This document shows, piece by piece, positions 52,943-61,910 of a DNA stretch of 64,000 nt. The stretch comes from Stenotrophomonas maltophilia (GTDB taxonomy: Bacteria; Pseudomonadota; Gammaproteobacteria; Xanthomonadales; Xanthomonadaceae). The notes under the pieces were generated by a model. That model was not told where the DNA came from. It worked only from the letters and a program-made list of their open reading frames with translations, and searched no databases. The translations under genes and the position numbers were made by a program. The DNA lies in NCBI RefSeq assembly GCF_002138415.1, contig NZ_CP015612.1, positions 3,326,001 through 3,390,000 of the forward strand, in the 5' to 3' direction. Position 1 is the first letter of the stretch; each line of letters starts with the position of its first letter.

Positions 52943-55006
52943 ATGCTCTCAGGCTTCGATGGTCTCCGCTTCAGCCACTGGCACCCCGAGATCCGCGACG
53001 ACGGCGTGGTGGTTCTCTCCCTGGATCGTCAGGACAGCAGCGTCAACGCCATGTCGCAGGACGTACTGCTGGAACTGGGCGACCTGCTTGAGCGCATCGC
53101 GCTGGACCCGCCCAAGGGCGTGGTAATCCAGTCGCTGAAGAAGGCCGGCTTCATTGCCGGTGCGGACCTGAAGGAGTTCCAGGAGTTCGACCGCCGCGGC
53201 ACCGTCAACGACGCCATCCGTCGCGGCCAGGCCACTTACCAGAAGCTGGCCGAGCTGCCCTGCCCGACCGTGGCAGCCATCCACGGCCACTGCCTGGGCG
53301 GCGGTACCGAGCTGGCGCTGGCCTGCCGCTACCGCGTGGCCTCCAATGACAGCAGCACCCGCATCGGCCTGCCGGAGACCCAGCTGGGCATCTTCCCGGG
53401 CTGGGGTGGCAGCGCGCGCCTGCCGCAGCTGGTCGGCGCACCGGCTGCGATGGACATGATGCTGACCGGCCGCACCCTGTCGGCCTCGGCCGCGCGTGGC
53501 ATCGGCCTGGTCGACAAGGTGGTGGCACCGGCGGTGGTGCTCGATACCGCGGTGGCGCTGGCCTTGTCCGGCACCACCCGCCCGTTCAAGCAGCGCGCGA
53601 CGGCCTGGGCCACCAACACCTGGCTGGCCCGCACGCTGCTGGCACCGCAGATGGTCAAGCAGGTCGCGCGCAAGGCCAAGAAGGACCAGTACCCGGCGCC
53701 CTACGCGCTGATCAGCACCTGGCAGCGCAGCGGCGGCAAGCCGATCCAGGCGCGCCTGGATGCCGAACGTCGCGCGGTGGTGAAGCTGGCCAGTACACCG
53801 ACCGCACGCAACCTGATCCGCATCTTCTTCCTGACCGAGCGCCTGAAGGGCCTCGGCGGGGGTGATTCCGGCATCCGCCACGTCCACGTGGTCGGCGCCG
53901 GCGTGATGGGCGGCGATATCGCCGCGTGGGCCGCCTACAAGGGCTTCGAGGTGACCCTGCAGGACCGCGAGCAGCGCTTCATCGACCCGGCAATGGAACG
54001 CGCACAGGCGCTGTTCGCCAAGAAGGTGCGCGACGAGAGCAAGCGCCCCGCCGTGGCCGCGCGCCTGCGTGCCGATCTGGAAGGCAACGGCGTGGCCGAG
54101 GCCGACCTGGTGATCGAGGCGATCATCGAGAACCCCGAGGCCAAGCGTGCGCTGTACCAGACGCTCGAACCAAAGATGAAGCAGGACGCGCTGCTGACCA
54201 CCAACACCTCGTCGATTCCGCTGGTGGAACTGCGCGACCATATCCAGCGCCCGGCGCAGTTCGCTGGCCTGCACTATTTCAACCCGGTTGCGCAGATGCC
54301 GCTGGTGGAGATCATCCATCACGACGGCATGGCGCCGGAGACCGAGCGTCGCCTGGCCGCGTTCTGCAAGGCGCTGGGCAAGTTCCCCGTGCCGGTGGCC
54401 GGTAGCCCGGGCTTCCTGGTCAACCGCGTGCTGTTCCCGTACATGCTGGAAGCCGCCACCGCATATGCCGAGGGCATTCCGGGCGCGGTGATCGACAAGG
54501 CCGCAGTGAAATTCGGCATGCCGATGGGCCCGATCGAACTGATCGACACCGTGGGCCTGGACGTGGCCGCAGGCGTCGGCCGCGAACTGGCGCCGTTCCT
54601 GGGCCTGCAGATTCCGGCCGCGCTGCAGACGGTGGAACCGGACAAGCGCGGCAAGAAGGACGGCCAGGGCATCTACACCTGGGAAAACGGCAAGCCGAAG
54701 AAGCCGGACGTGGCCAGCGATTACCAGGCCCCGGCCGATCTGGAGGACCGCCTGATCCTGCCGCTGTTGAACGAGGCAGTGGCCTGCCTGCACGAAGGCG
54801 TGGTGGCCGACGCGGACCTGCTGGATGCCGGCGTGATCTTCGGCACCGGTTTCGCACCGTTCCGCGGCGGTCCGATCCAGCACATCCGTGCGGTGGGTGC
54901 CGACGCGATCGTCGAGCAGCTGAAGGCACTGCAGCAGCGCCACGGCGACCGTTTCGCCCCGCGCCCCGGCTGGGACAACCCCGCCCTGCGCGAACCGGTG
55001 GTGTGA
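52943..55006 (+). CDS. Fatty-acid oxidation multifunctional enzyme (enoyl-CoA hydratase / 3-hydroxyacyl-CoA dehydrogenase)
   Basis: A 687-residue FadB/FadJ-type protein. The N-terminal crotonase domain (about 15-200) has the oxyanion-hole motif AGADLKEF and catalytic Glu stretches HGHCLGGGTELALACRYR (about 115) and LPETQLGIFPGWGG (about 145). A Rossmann domain VVGAGVMGGDIAAWAAYKG (about 315) and the dehydrogenase C-terminal domains (SPGFLVNRVLFPYMLEA, about 490) follow. It catalyses hydration and NAD-dependent oxidation of enoyl-CoA. No adjacent thiolase partner; the nearest thiolase is at 22569. It diverges from rpoE. Confidence 0.9.
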   Translation: MLSGFDGLRFSHWHPEIRDDGVVVLSLDRQDSSVNAMSQDVLLELGDLLERIALDPPKGVVIQSLKKAGFIAGADLKEFQEFDRRGTVNDAIRRGQATYQKLAELPCPTVAAIHGHCLGGGTELALACRYRVASNDSSTRIGLPETQLGIFPGWGGSARLPQLVGAPAAMDMMLTGRTLSASAARGIGLVDKVVAPAVVLDTAVALALSGTTRPFKQRATAWATNTWLARTLLAPQMVKQVARKAKKDQYPAPYALISTWQRSGGKPIQARLDAERRAVVKLASTPTARNLIRIFFLTERLKGLGGGDSGIRHVHVVGAGVMGGDIAAWAAYKGFEVTLQDREQRFIDPAMERAQALFAKKVRDESKRPAVAARLRADLEGNGVAEADLVIEAIIENPEAKRALYQTLEPKMKQDALLTTNTSSIPLVELRDHIQRPAQFAGLHYFNPVAQMPLVEIIHHDGMAPETERRLAAFCKALGKFPVPVAGSPGFLVNRVLFPYMLEAATAYAEGIPGAVIDKAAVKFGMPMGPIELIDTVGLDVAAGVGRELAPFLGLQIPAALQTVEPDKRGKKDGQGIYTWENGKPKKPDVASDYQAPADLEDRLILPLLNEAVACLHEGVVADADLLDAGVIFGTGFAPFRGGPIQHIRAVGADAIVEQLKALQQRHGDRFAPRPGWDNPALREPVV

Positions 55007-55065
55007 GTTGATCGGCCGGGCCTGCGGCCCGGCACCCGCAGAGGCAACGTCAAGTTCCACAGCAG

Positions 55066-55100
55066 AAGCCAGAGCCAAAGCGGCTCTGGCTTTTCTGTTT
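55066..55100 (+). terminator. Rho-independent terminator of the multifunctional enzyme gene
   Basis: Nine-base stem GCCAGAGCC/GGCTCTGGC (55068-55090) with a 5-base loop, then TTTTCTGTTTG. Located 60 bases after the stop, inside the composite repeat unit. Confidence 0.85.
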
Positions 55101-55103
55101 GTT

Positions 55104-55207
55104 GGGCGGGGCGGTGTCGGGTTGCGGGGACGCCGTAAACCCGTCCTTGGGGGCTTGGCCGCGGCATCCATGCCGCGGACACCCCGCAACCCGACACCGC
55201 CCCACCC
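55104..55207 (+). repeat. Long nested palindrome, copy 6
   Basis: Perfect outer arms GGGGCGGTGTCGGGTTGCGG... (55108-55129) and complement (55182-55203). The core reads cgccgtaaacccgtcctt and the inner hairpin is GCCGCGGCA/TGCCGCGG. Followed by the ctgacagttttccg tail. Confidence 0.88.
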
Positions 55208-55247
55208 CTGACAGTTTTCCGATGACGGTGAGCGAACAGCAAACCCG

Positions 55248-55272
55248 GTAGGTGTCGACCTTGGTCGACACC
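55248..55272 (+). repeat. GTAG-headed hairpin repeat (TCGACC type)
   Basis: GTAGGTGTCGACCTTGGTCG then ACACC; arms of 9-10 bases. Between palindromes 6 and 7. Confidence 0.7.
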
Positions 55273-55355
55273 TGAGCGAAGCGACCGGCGTTTGATTTTG
55301 ATTTTGCTTTTCTTTTTTCTTCTCCGTGGCTGGACAGCACACGGAAACTGTCAGA

Positions 55356-55459
55356 GGCCGGGCGGGTGGGTTGCGCAGGACCGTTGGCGCCATGGATGGC
55401 GCCATCGAGCCCCCACGGACGGGTTTACGGCGTGTCCTGCGCAATCCACCCGCCCGGCC
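55356..55459 (-). repeat. Long nested palindrome, copy 7
   Basis: Opposite orientation to copy 6, forming a facing pair. Outer arms GGCCGGGCGGGTGGGTTGCG... with one mismatch to the complement at 55435-55459; inner hairpin GGCGCCA/TGGCGCC. Together with copy 6 it fills the 606-base gap (55007-55612), in which I see no gene. Confidence 0.85.
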
Positions 55460-55612
55460 AAGCGCTGCTTTTCCTTTTGCCTTCAGCGACCAACCCACAG
55501 CCACGAGGGGCTGCGCCGTTGGCTGGAACAACCTGTTACCCATACGGGGCATGTCCCCGTCACAGCCGCGTGCGATGCTGACCACCTGATCCCTGCCAGC
55601 GAGAACGCCCGC

Positions 55613-56476
55613 ATGACCACCATCATCGCCCCGCGCGTGCACGACATCGGCGGCCTCGAAGTCCGCCGGGCCGTCCCGACCCTGCAGGCCCGCAGCATCG
55701 GCTCGTTCGTGTTCGTCGACCAGATGGGCCCGGCACTCATGCACCCCGGCACCGCCATCGACGTGCGCCCGCATCCGCATATCGGCCTGGCCACGGTCAC
55801 CTATCTGTGGTCAGGCGCCATCGGCCACCGCGACACGCTGGGTTCGGACCAGGTGATCCGCCCCGGTGACGTCAACTGGATGACCGCCGGCCGCGGCATC
55901 GCCCATTCCGAGCGCACGCCGCAACCGGACCGCGACCATGACAACCCGATCCACGGCATGCAGACCTGGGTGGCACTGCCGAAATCGCATGAGGAAATCG
56001 AACCGGCGTTCTACCACCATGCCGCAGCCACCCTGCCCGAGCAGCGCCGCAAGGGTGTCTGGCTGCGGGTGATCGCCGGCCGCGCCTATGGCGAGGAATC
56101 ACCGGTGAAGGTGTTCGCCGACACCCTCAACGTAGCGATCGACCTCGACCCGGAGGCGGAGATCGATATCGACAATGGCCATCGCGAGCGCGCGCTGTAC
56201 ATCCTCGAAGGTGAGGCACAGCTGGATGGCGTGGATATTCCCGCCCAGCACCTCGTGATCCCCGAAGCTGGTGCGATAGGTCGCCTGCGTGCGAAGACAC
56301 CGGTGAAGGCGATGCTGTTCGGCGGCGAGCCACTGGATGGCCCACGTCACCTGTGGTGGAACTTCGTCTCCAGCTCGAAGGAGCGTATCGAGCAGGCCAA
56401 GCACGACTGGGAAGCCGGCCGCTTCGGCACCATCCCGGGCGACGACAAGGAGTTCATCCCGCTGCCGCAGTACTGA
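55613..56476 (+). CDS. Pirin family protein (copy 1)
   Basis: A 287-residue bicupin. The N-terminal pirin cupin carries the metal motif HPHIGLATVTYLW (about 49) and HRDTLGSDQ, then MTAGRGIAHSERTP (about 92) and MQTWVALP. The second cupin (about 180-260) is more divergent (RERALYILEGEAQLDG). Bacterial pirins of this type may be quercetin dioxygenases or redox-responsive regulators. A second pirin lies on the opposite strand at 58105; they are not tandem duplicates. Confidence 0.9.
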   Translation: MTTIIAPRVHDIGGLEVRRAVPTLQARSIGSFVFVDQMGPALMHPGTAIDVRPHPHIGLATVTYLWSGAIGHRDTLGSDQVIRPGDVNWMTAGRGIAHSERTPQPDRDHDNPIHGMQTWVALPKSHEEIEPAFYHHAAATLPEQRRKGVWLRVIAGRAYGEESPVKVFADTLNVAIDLDPEAEIDIDNGHRERALYILEGEAQLDGVDIPAQHLVIPEAGAIGRLRAKTPVKAMLFGGEPLDGPRHLWWNFVSSSKERIEQAKHDWEAGRFGTIPGDDKEFIPLPQY

Positions 56477-56554
56477 ACATCGCGTGTTGCACACATCCGA
56501 GGGTGTATCCCTGCACCCGGCGTTGACGCTACAGTCACCCGCTGATCACTGAAA

Positions 56555-56570
56555 TGTGACATAAATCACA
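56555..56570 (+). promoter_or_regulatory. CRP/Clp-type binding site upstream of aqpZ
   Basis: TGTGA-CATAAA-TCACA is a perfect match to the CRP core (TGTGA, 6, TCACA), which the xanthomonad regulator Clp also recognises. It ends 27 bases before the aqpZ start codon, near the likely promoter or leader, so activation or repression cannot be told. Confidence 0.65.
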
Positions 56571-56597
56571 CTTTCGACCGTCAAAGGAGTGCAACAC

Positions 56598-57317
56598 ATG
56601 AGCATGGGTAAACGCTTGTCCGCCGAGTTCCTCGGCACGTTCTGGCTGGTTCTGGGTGGCTGTGGCAGTGCGGTGCTGGCCGCCAAGTTCGGCGGTGACG
56701 GCAATCCGCTGGGTATCGGTTTCCTCGGCGTGGCGCTGGCCTTCGGCCTGACCGTGGTGACCGGCGCCTATGCGTTCGGCCACATCTCCGGCGCGCACTT
56801 CAACCCGGCGGTCAGTGTCGGCCTGTGGGCCGGCGGTCGTTTCCCGACCAAGGACCTGATCCCGTACATCATCGCCCAGGTCGCCGGCGGCCTGCTGGCC
56901 GGCTTCATCCTGCTGCAGATTGCCTCCGGCGCCAGTGGCTTCGCCATCGATGGCAGCCAGGCCGGCGCGTTCGCCAGCAATGGCTATGGCGCGCTGTCGC
57001 CCGGCGGCTACAGCGTGGCGGCCGCCTTCCTGTGCGAAGTGGTGCTGACGGCGGTGTTCCTGATCGTGATCATGGGCTCCACCCACGGCAAGGCACCGGC
57101 CGGGTTCGCGCCCTTGGCGATCGGCCTGTCGCTGACCCTGATCCACCTGATCAGCATTCCGGTCACCAACACCTCGGTGAACCCGGCCCGCTCCACCGCC
57201 GTCGCGTTCTTCGCCGGCAGCGGTGCGGTCAGCCAGCTGTGGCTGTTCTGGGTCGCCCCCCTTCTGGGCGGCGCGATCGGCGGCATCATCTACAAGTGGA
57301 TCGGCAACGACCGCTGA
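56598..57317 (+). CDS. aqpZ: Aquaporin Z
   Basis: A 239-residue MIP-family channel with six transmembrane segments and both NPA loops: [11 protein letters not shown] (about residue 60) and [11 protein letters not shown] (about 190), the latter with the R expected for the selectivity filter. It resembles AqpZ (water-specific) rather than GlpF, as the post-NPA residues are Ser-Thr. AAAGGAG eight bases upstream fixes the ATG at 56598. A consensus CRP/Clp site lies upstream and a hairpin follows the stop. Confidence 0.93.
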   Translation: MSMGKRLSAEFLGTFWLVLGGCGSAVLAAKFGGDGNPLGIGFLGVALAFGLTVVTGAYAFGHISGAHFNPAVSVGLWAGGRFPTKDLIPYIIAQVAGGLLAGFILLQIASGASGFAIDGSQAGAFASNGYGALSPGGYSVAAAFLCEVVLTAVFLIVIMGSTHGKAPAGFAPLAIGLSLTLIHLISIPVTNTSVNPARSTAVAFFAGSGAVSQLWLFWVAPLLGGAIGGIIYKWIGNDR

Positions 57318-57329
57318 GGCCTGTGCGGT

Positions 57330-57358
57330 CCATTGCGGCCGACCTTCGGCCGCAATGG
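57330..57358 (+). terminator. Hairpin after aqpZ
   Basis: Twelve-base perfect arms CCATTGCGGCCG / CGGCCGCAATGG with a five-base loop; only a weak T-run follows. Likely the aqpZ transcript end. Confidence 0.5.
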
Positions 57359-57514
57359 TTACGCTTGTAACCGCAATTTGTGCGATCGCTCACGTTCCGT
57401 TAAGGTTGAGTTGACCGTCCGTGCACATGCCGGTCGGGGTGGCATCCGGGGATGGGATGCCAACGCTGCCCGTCCATCAGGCGGCGCCAAACGACACACC
57501 ACCTTGGGGGATGC

Positions 57515-57976
57515 ATGAAGTTCGCGCCTGTAGTGTTGTCGAGCCTGCTGTTCGCCGTGGCCCAGGCCGCCGCTGCACAGGCTCCCACCGAATGTCCTTC
57601 GCTGCCGGCCAGCAGTGGCCTGCAATGGCAGCAATTGGTGCAGACGGACTTTCTGATCTGTCGCGCCAGTACCGGAGATGGCCGTGAAGTACTGAGCCTG
57701 ATGCTCAGTGCACGTGACCCGTCCATTCCGTTGAACCGCTCGCTGCGCCAGGAAAAGGGCAGCTTCGGCGGTGAATCACTCTACTGGTACCAGCCCGACC
57801 TCGGTGGCCAGCAGCCTCCGGGCTATGCCGAACGCCGGATCAGCGTGGTCAAGCTCGACAAAGGGCGTTACGCGCAGATTTCGCTGTATCCGGACAGCGC
57901 GCAGGAACTGGGCTCGCTGCAGCAGTTGGCGCAGGGCATGAGCCTGACGCCATCGGCCGTGGCCGCCGGGCGCTGA
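57515..57976 (+). CDS. Exported hypothetical protein
   Basis: A 153-residue protein with a signal peptide (MKFAPVVLSSLLFAVAQAAA, cleavage near AAAQA) and a mature domain of about 130 residues with two cysteines (TECPSL and FLICRAS) that may form a disulfide. No family recognised. GGGGG lies just upstream of the ATG at 57515. A partly matching CRP-like sequence is at 57379-57394, about 120 bases upstream. Confidence 0.7.
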   Translation: MKFAPVVLSSLLFAVAQAAAAQAPTECPSLPASSGLQWQQLVQTDFLICRASTGDGREVLSLMLSARDPSIPLNRSLRQEKGSFGGESLYWYQPDLGGQQPPGYAERRISVVKLDKGRYAQISLYPDSAQELGSLQQLAQGMSLTPSAVAAGR

Positions 57977-58030
57977 CCATGACGGGGATGCCTGCCTGGC
58001 AGCATCCCCGCAATGCGGCCCGATCACAGG

Positions 58031-58100
58031 GTAGTGCCGGCCGCTGGCCGGCACCTCGATCCGCCGTGACCGCAGGCAGTTGCCGGCCAGCGGCCGGCAC
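58031..58100. repeat. Facing pair of SMAG REP elements
   Basis: GTAGTGCCGGCCGCTGGCCG with GCAC (58031-58054) and its inverted partner GTTGCCGGCCAGCGGCCGGC with AC (58079-58100), 24 bases apart. This is the archetypal S. maltophilia SMAG sequence as a dimer, between convergent genes. Confidence 0.88.
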
Positions 58101-58104
58101 CGCC

Positions 58105-58956
58105 TCAGAACTTGCCTTCCTGGAAGTCGACGAAGGCCTGCATCAGTTCCTGCCGTGTGTTCATCACGAACGGGCCATGCCGCATCACCGGCTCGCGCAA
58201 CGGACGGCCAGCCACCAGGATCAACCGCGCGCCATCGCTGCCGGCCGAGAGGTGCAGCTGTTCGCCGCCGCCCAGCACCGCCAGTTCCTGGCGCGCCACG
58301 TCACGCGCAGCGTCCTGCTCACCTACGGTCACCGCACCTTCGAACACATAGGCAAACGCGTTGTGCCCTTCCGGCAGCGCATAGGTCCACGCGCGATCCG
58401 GCGCCAGCGTGATATCGAGGTAGAGCGGATCGGTGGCCGGCTGCACGATCGGCCCGTGGGTGCCGTCGACCGTGCCGGCAATCACCTTCACTTCCACACC
58501 GGCATCCGGCTGCACCACGGGAATGCGCTCGGGCGCGAACTCCTGGTACTTCGGCTCGGTCATCTTCTCCTTCGCCGGCAGGTTCACCCACAGCTGGAAA
58601 CCGCGCATCTGCCCGCTTTCCTGCTCGGGCATCTCCGAGTGCACCAGGCCACGACCAGCGGTCATCCACTGCACGCTGCCCGGGGTCAGCAGGCCTTCGT
58701 TGCCGTGGTTGTCGCGATGCCGCATGCGCCCGTCGAGCATGTAGGTGACGGTCTCGAAACCGCGATGCGGATGCTCCGGGAAGCCTGCGATGTAGTCCTC
58801 GGCGCGGTCGGTACCGAACTCATCAAGCAGCAGGAACGGATCCAGGTCCGGCAGCGTCGGGCCGCCGATGACGCGGGTCAGGCGCACGCCGGCACCGTCG
58901 GAGGTGGGCATGCCACGGATGGTGCGCAGTACGCGGACCGGTTCGGGAAAGCTCAT
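58105..58956 (-). CDS. Pirin family protein (copy 2)
   Basis: A 283-residue bicupin with the full pirin metal set: HPHRGFETVTYMLDG (about 63), RHRDNHGNEG, and MTAGRGLVHSEMP (about 100). The C-terminal cupin (HNAFAYVFEGAVTVG) and VMRHGPFVMNTRQEL are typical of YhhW-like pirins. AGGAG six bases upstream supports the ATG at 58956. Divergent from cstA, with 215 bases between starts. Confidence 0.9.
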   Translation of the reverse strand: MSFPEPVRVLRTIRGMPTSDGAGVRLTRVIGGPTLPDLDPFLLLDEFGTDRAEDYIAGFPEHPHRGFETVTYMLDGRMRHRDNHGNEGLLTPGSVQWMTAGRGLVHSEMPEQESGQMRGFQLWVNLPAKEKMTEPKYQEFAPERIPVVQPDAGVEVKVIAGTVDGTHGPIVQPATDPLYLDITLAPDRAWTYALPEGHNAFAYVFEGAVTVGEQDAARDVARQELAVLGGGEQLHLSAGSDGARLILVAGRPLREPVMRHGPFVMNTRQELMQAFVDFQEGKF

Positions 58957-59171
58957 GGCGACTCCTGTTGGATGGATGCCACTGAAGATGGACGCCACAC
59001 GACCGTAGGCCAATGGATGGCTCCGCAACCGATTGTTCCATCCCTGATGTTCGCTGCATGTCAGCGCAGCCGCCGTACGACCAAAGTACTACCGCCGATT
59101 CGTCCTGTGCCAATTGACCCTGTCGTGGGCAAGCAGGACTCTTTGTCTGTCTTTCCGGGAGAGAGCACCTC

Positions 59172-61253
59172 ATGAAAGGGTTTTCCAAACTGGGCTGGGC
59201 GGTACTCGCTCTGCTCGGCGCGTTCTGTCTGGGCACCGTGGCGCTGCGCCGCGGCGAACACATCAATGCCCTGTGGATCGTCGTCGCGGCGGTGTCGCTG
59301 TACCTCGTCGCCTATCGCTTCTACAGCCTGTTCATCGCCAACAAGGTGATGCAGCTGGATCCGACCCGGGCCACCCCGGCGGTGATCAACAACGATGGCC
59401 TGGACTACGTTCCGACCAACAAGCACGTGCTGTTCGGCCACCACTTCGCCGCCATTGCCGGCGCCGGCCCGCTGGTCGGCCCGGTGCTGGCTGCGCAGAT
59501 GGGCTACCTGCCCGGACTGCTGTGGCTGGTGGTGGGCGTGGTGCTGGCTGGTGCGGTGCAGGACTTCATGGTCCTGTTCCTGTCCAGTCGGCGCAATGGC
59601 CGCTCGCTGGGTGACCTGGTAAGAGAAGAGATGGGCCAGGTGCCTGGAACGATCGCGTTGTTCGGCGCGTTCCTGATCATGATCATCATCCTGGCAGTGC
59701 TGGCGATGGTGGTGGTCAAGGCGCTGGCCGAAAGCCCGTGGGGCATGTTCACGGTGATCGCGACGATGCCCATCGCGATCCTGATGGGCGTGTACATGCG
59801 CTACATCCGCCCCGGCAAGATCGGCGAGATCTCGGTGGTTGGCCTGATCCTGCTGCTGGCCGCGATCTGGTACGGCGGCAAGGTCGCCGCCGACCCGGTC
59901 TGGGGCCCGGCCTTCACCTTCACCGGCACCCAGATCACCTGGATGCTGATCGGCTACGGCTTCGTCGCCTCGGTGCTGCCGGTGTGGCTGCTGCTGGCCC
60001 CGCGTGATTACCTGTCGACCTTCCTCAAGATCGGCACCATCATCGCGCTGGCCATCGGCATCCTGGTGGTGATGCCGGAACTGAAGATGCCGGCGTTGAC
60101 CCAGTTCGCTGCCAGCGGCGACGGCCCGGTGTGGAAGGGCGGCATGTTCCCGTTCCTGTTCATCACCATCGCCTGTGGCGCGGTCTCCGGTTTCCATGCA
60201 CTGATTTCCTCCGGCACCACGCCGAAGCTGCTCGCCAATGAAGCGCACATGCGTTACATCGGCTACGGCGGCATGCTGATGGAATCGTTCGTCGCGGTGA
60301 TGGCGCTGGTGGCGGCCTCGATCATCGATCCGGGCATCTACTTCGCGATGAACAGCCCGGCGGCGGTGATCGGTGCCGATGCGGCCTCGGCCGCGCACTA
60401 CATCACCAACACCTGGGGCTTCACCATCACCCCCGAGCAGCTGACCGCGACCGCGGCGGCCATTGGTGAACCCACCATCCTGCATCGTGCAGGTGGCGCG
60501 CCAACACTGGCGGTAGGCATCGCGCAGATCCTGCACCAGGCCATCCCCAGCAGCAGCGACGCGATGATGGCGTTCTGGTACCACTTCGCGATCCTGTTCG
60601 AAGCACTGTTCATCCTGACCGCGGTGGACGCCGGTACCCGCGCCGGTCGCTTCATGCTGCAGGACCTGCTGGGCAACTTCGTGCCGGCCCTGAAGAAGAC
60701 CGAGTCGTGGACCGCCAACATCATCGGTACCGCCGGCTGCGTGGCACTGTGGGGCTACCTGCTCTACACCGGCGTGGTCGATCCGTTCGGCGGCATCCAG
60801 ACCTTGTGGCCGCTGTTCGGCATCTCCAACCAGATGCTGGCCGGTATCGCGCTGATGCTGGGCACGGTGGTGCTGTTCAAGATGAAGCGTGACCGCTATG
60901 CGTGGGTGACCGCAGTACCGGCCGTGTGGCTGCTGATCTGCACCACCTACGCCGGCTTCATCAAGATCTTCGACAGCAACCCGGCGCAGGGCTTCCTGGC
61001 GCAGGCGCACAAGTTCCAGGCCGCGCTCGCCAGCGACACCATCACTGCACCGGCCAAGTCGGTGGCGCAGATGAAGCAGATCGTGGTCAACGCCTACGTC
61101 AACACCGGCCTGACCGCCCTGTTCCTGCTGGTGGTGGGCGCGGTGCTGGTGTATTCGATCAAGACCATCCTGGCCGCACGCCGCAACCCGCAGCGTACCG
61201 ACCGTGAGACCCCGTACGTGGCGCTGAAGCCGCATGAAATGGTGGATCTGTGA
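59172..61253 (+). CDS. cstA: Carbon starvation protein CstA (peptide/pyruvate transporter)
   Basis: A 693-residue inner-membrane protein with about 16-18 transmembrane segments. The CstA signatures are [20 protein letters not shown] (about 75), [20 protein letters not shown] (about 97) and [14 protein letters not shown] (about 545). CstA is known in E. coli as a carbon-starvation-induced transporter for peptides and pyruvate. The start follows GGGAGAGAG. It is coupled to the downstream YbdD gene by TGATG. Upstream (59075-59089) is an imperfect GTAC/GTAC motif of unknown role. Confidence 0.93.
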   Translation: MKGFSKLGWAVLALLGAFCLGTVALRRGEHINALWIVVAAVSLYLVAYRFYSLFIANKVMQLDPTRATPAVINNDGLDYVPTNKHVLFGHHFAAIAGAGPLVGPVLAAQMGYLPGLLWLVVGVVLAGAVQDFMVLFLSSRRNGRSLGDLVREEMGQVPGTIALFGAFLIMIIILAVLAMVVVKALAESPWGMFTVIATMPIAILMGVYMRYIRPGKIGEISVVGLILLLAAIWYGGKVAADPVWGPAFTFTGTQITWMLIGYGFVASVLPVWLLLAPRDYLSTFLKIGTIIALAIGILVVMPELKMPALTQFAASGDGPVWKGGMFPFLFITIACGAVSGFHALISSGTTPKLLANEAHMRYIGYGGMLMESFVAVMALVAASIIDPGIYFAMNSPAAVIGADAASAAHYITNTWGFTITPEQLTATAAAIGEPTILHRAGGAPTLAVGIAQILHQAIPSSSDAMMAFWYHFAILFEALFILTAVDAGTRAGRFMLQDLLGNFVPALKKTESWTANIIGTAGCVALWGYLLYTGVVDPFGGIQTLWPLFGISNQMLAGIALMLGTVVLFKMKRDRYAWVTAVPAVWLLICTTYAGFIKIFDSNPAQGFLAQAHKFQAALASDTITAPAKSVAQMKQIVVNAYVNTGLTALFLLVVGAVLVYSIKTILAARRNPQRTDRETPYVALKPHEMVDL

Positions 61254-61477
61254 TGAGCACGCAACTGGTTCCCGCCGGCCAGTATCAGGCGCACCGCCGC
61301 ATCTGGCGGCGCCTGGTTCAGACCGCACGACTGTGCTGTGGCATTCCTGATTACGACAACTACGTCCGGCACATGCTGGAAAAGCATCCGGACCAGGAGC
61401 CGATGGACTACAAGACGTTCTTCCGCGAGCGCCAGGAAGCGCGTTACGGCGGGCGCAACGGTGGACGCTGCTGTTGA
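61253..61477 (+). CDS. YbdD/YjiX family small protein
   Basis: A 74-residue protein with the family motif [20 protein letters not shown] (about 28-47) and [18 protein letters not shown]. YbdD/YjiX proteins always follow cstA-type genes and are needed for efficient uptake by some of these transporters. The ATG at 61253 overlaps the cstA TGA by one base. It ends in GRCC. Confidence 0.9.
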   Translation: MSTQLVPAGQYQAHRRIWRRLVQTARLCCGIPDYDNYVRHMLEKHPDQEPMDYKTFFRERQEARYGGRNGGRCC

Positions 61478-61578
61478 GGGTTGGGTGCCGGGCTTGCAGC
61501 CCGGCGCCCGCAGAAGCAACTGCAACTGCAACAGCAACAGCAACAGCCAAAGCGTCGGCTCTGGTTTTCCGTGAATTT

Positions 61579-61680
61579 GGCGGGGTGGTGTCGGATGGCG
61601 GGGACGCCGTAAACCCGTCCTTGGGGGCTTGGCCGCGGCATCCATGCCGCGGACACCCCGCCATCCGACACCACCCCACC
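61579..61680 (+). repeat. Long nested palindrome, copy 8
   Basis: Outer arms about 24 bases with GGGTGGTGTCGGATGGCGGG complementary to 61656-61679; core cgccgtaaacccgtcctt; inner hairpin CCGCGGCA/TGCCGCGG. Same orientation as copies 1, 4 and 6. Confidence 0.87.
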
Positions 61681-61716
61681 TTCGACAGATTTCCGGTGAC
61701 GGCAAGAAGCATCAGG

Positions 61717-61752
61717 GGACAGATCCGTTTCCGCGTGGAAACGGATCTGTCC
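61717..61752. repeat. GGACAGATCCGTTTCC palindrome
   Basis: Perfect 16-base arms around a 4-base centre; the same family as the ggggtcggatcc palindromes. Confidence 0.75.
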
Positions 61753-61817
61753 TTTCTTTGTTCATGGATACCCATGAAGTGCATCCACGCATGACGTGGA
61801 TCTATCCGGTGGCAGGC

Positions 61818-61846
61818 AAAAAGAAAGCCGAGCGTGGGCTCGGCTC
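61818..61846 (-). terminator. Rho-independent terminator of the DUF819 gene
   Basis: Minus strand AGCCGAGC-CCAC-GCTCGGCT followed by TTCTTTTT, 65 bases beyond the stop of the leftward gene. Confidence 0.85.
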
Positions 61847-61857
61847 CGCACGGGAAA

Positions 61858-61891
61858 AGCGTGTTCACGGCAATTGCCGTGAACACGCTAC
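61858..61891 (-). repeat. GTAG-headed perfect palindrome
   Basis: Minus strand GTAGCGTGTTCACGGCAATT and complement; 15-base arms with a short AATT centre. Sits 20 bases after the DUF819 stop. Confidence 0.7.
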
Positions 61892-61910
61892 ATGATCGTC
61901 AGCTCAGGAC

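Larger units (their letters stand above)
61478..61910. other. Repeat-filled gap between convergent genes
   Basis: 433 bases without a convincing gene. Contents: a ccgggcttgcagcccgg hairpin (about 61488-61505), a caactgcaacagcaa run (61517-61550), long palindrome 8 (61579-61680) with its tail, a gggacagatccgtttcc palindrome (61717-61752), a GTAG-type hairpin (61783-61805), the terminator of the DUF819 gene (61818-61846) and another palindrome (61858-61891). Confidence 0.8.

Noticed and set aside
53000..55780. A 943-codon frame opposite the fatty-acid oxidation gene
   Set aside because: Antisense shadow with His/Arg/Ala-rich low-complexity sequence, spanning repeats and a confident gene.
59061..61886. 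A 941-codon frame opposite cstA
   Set aside because: Antisense shadow of cstA with biased composition and no domain.
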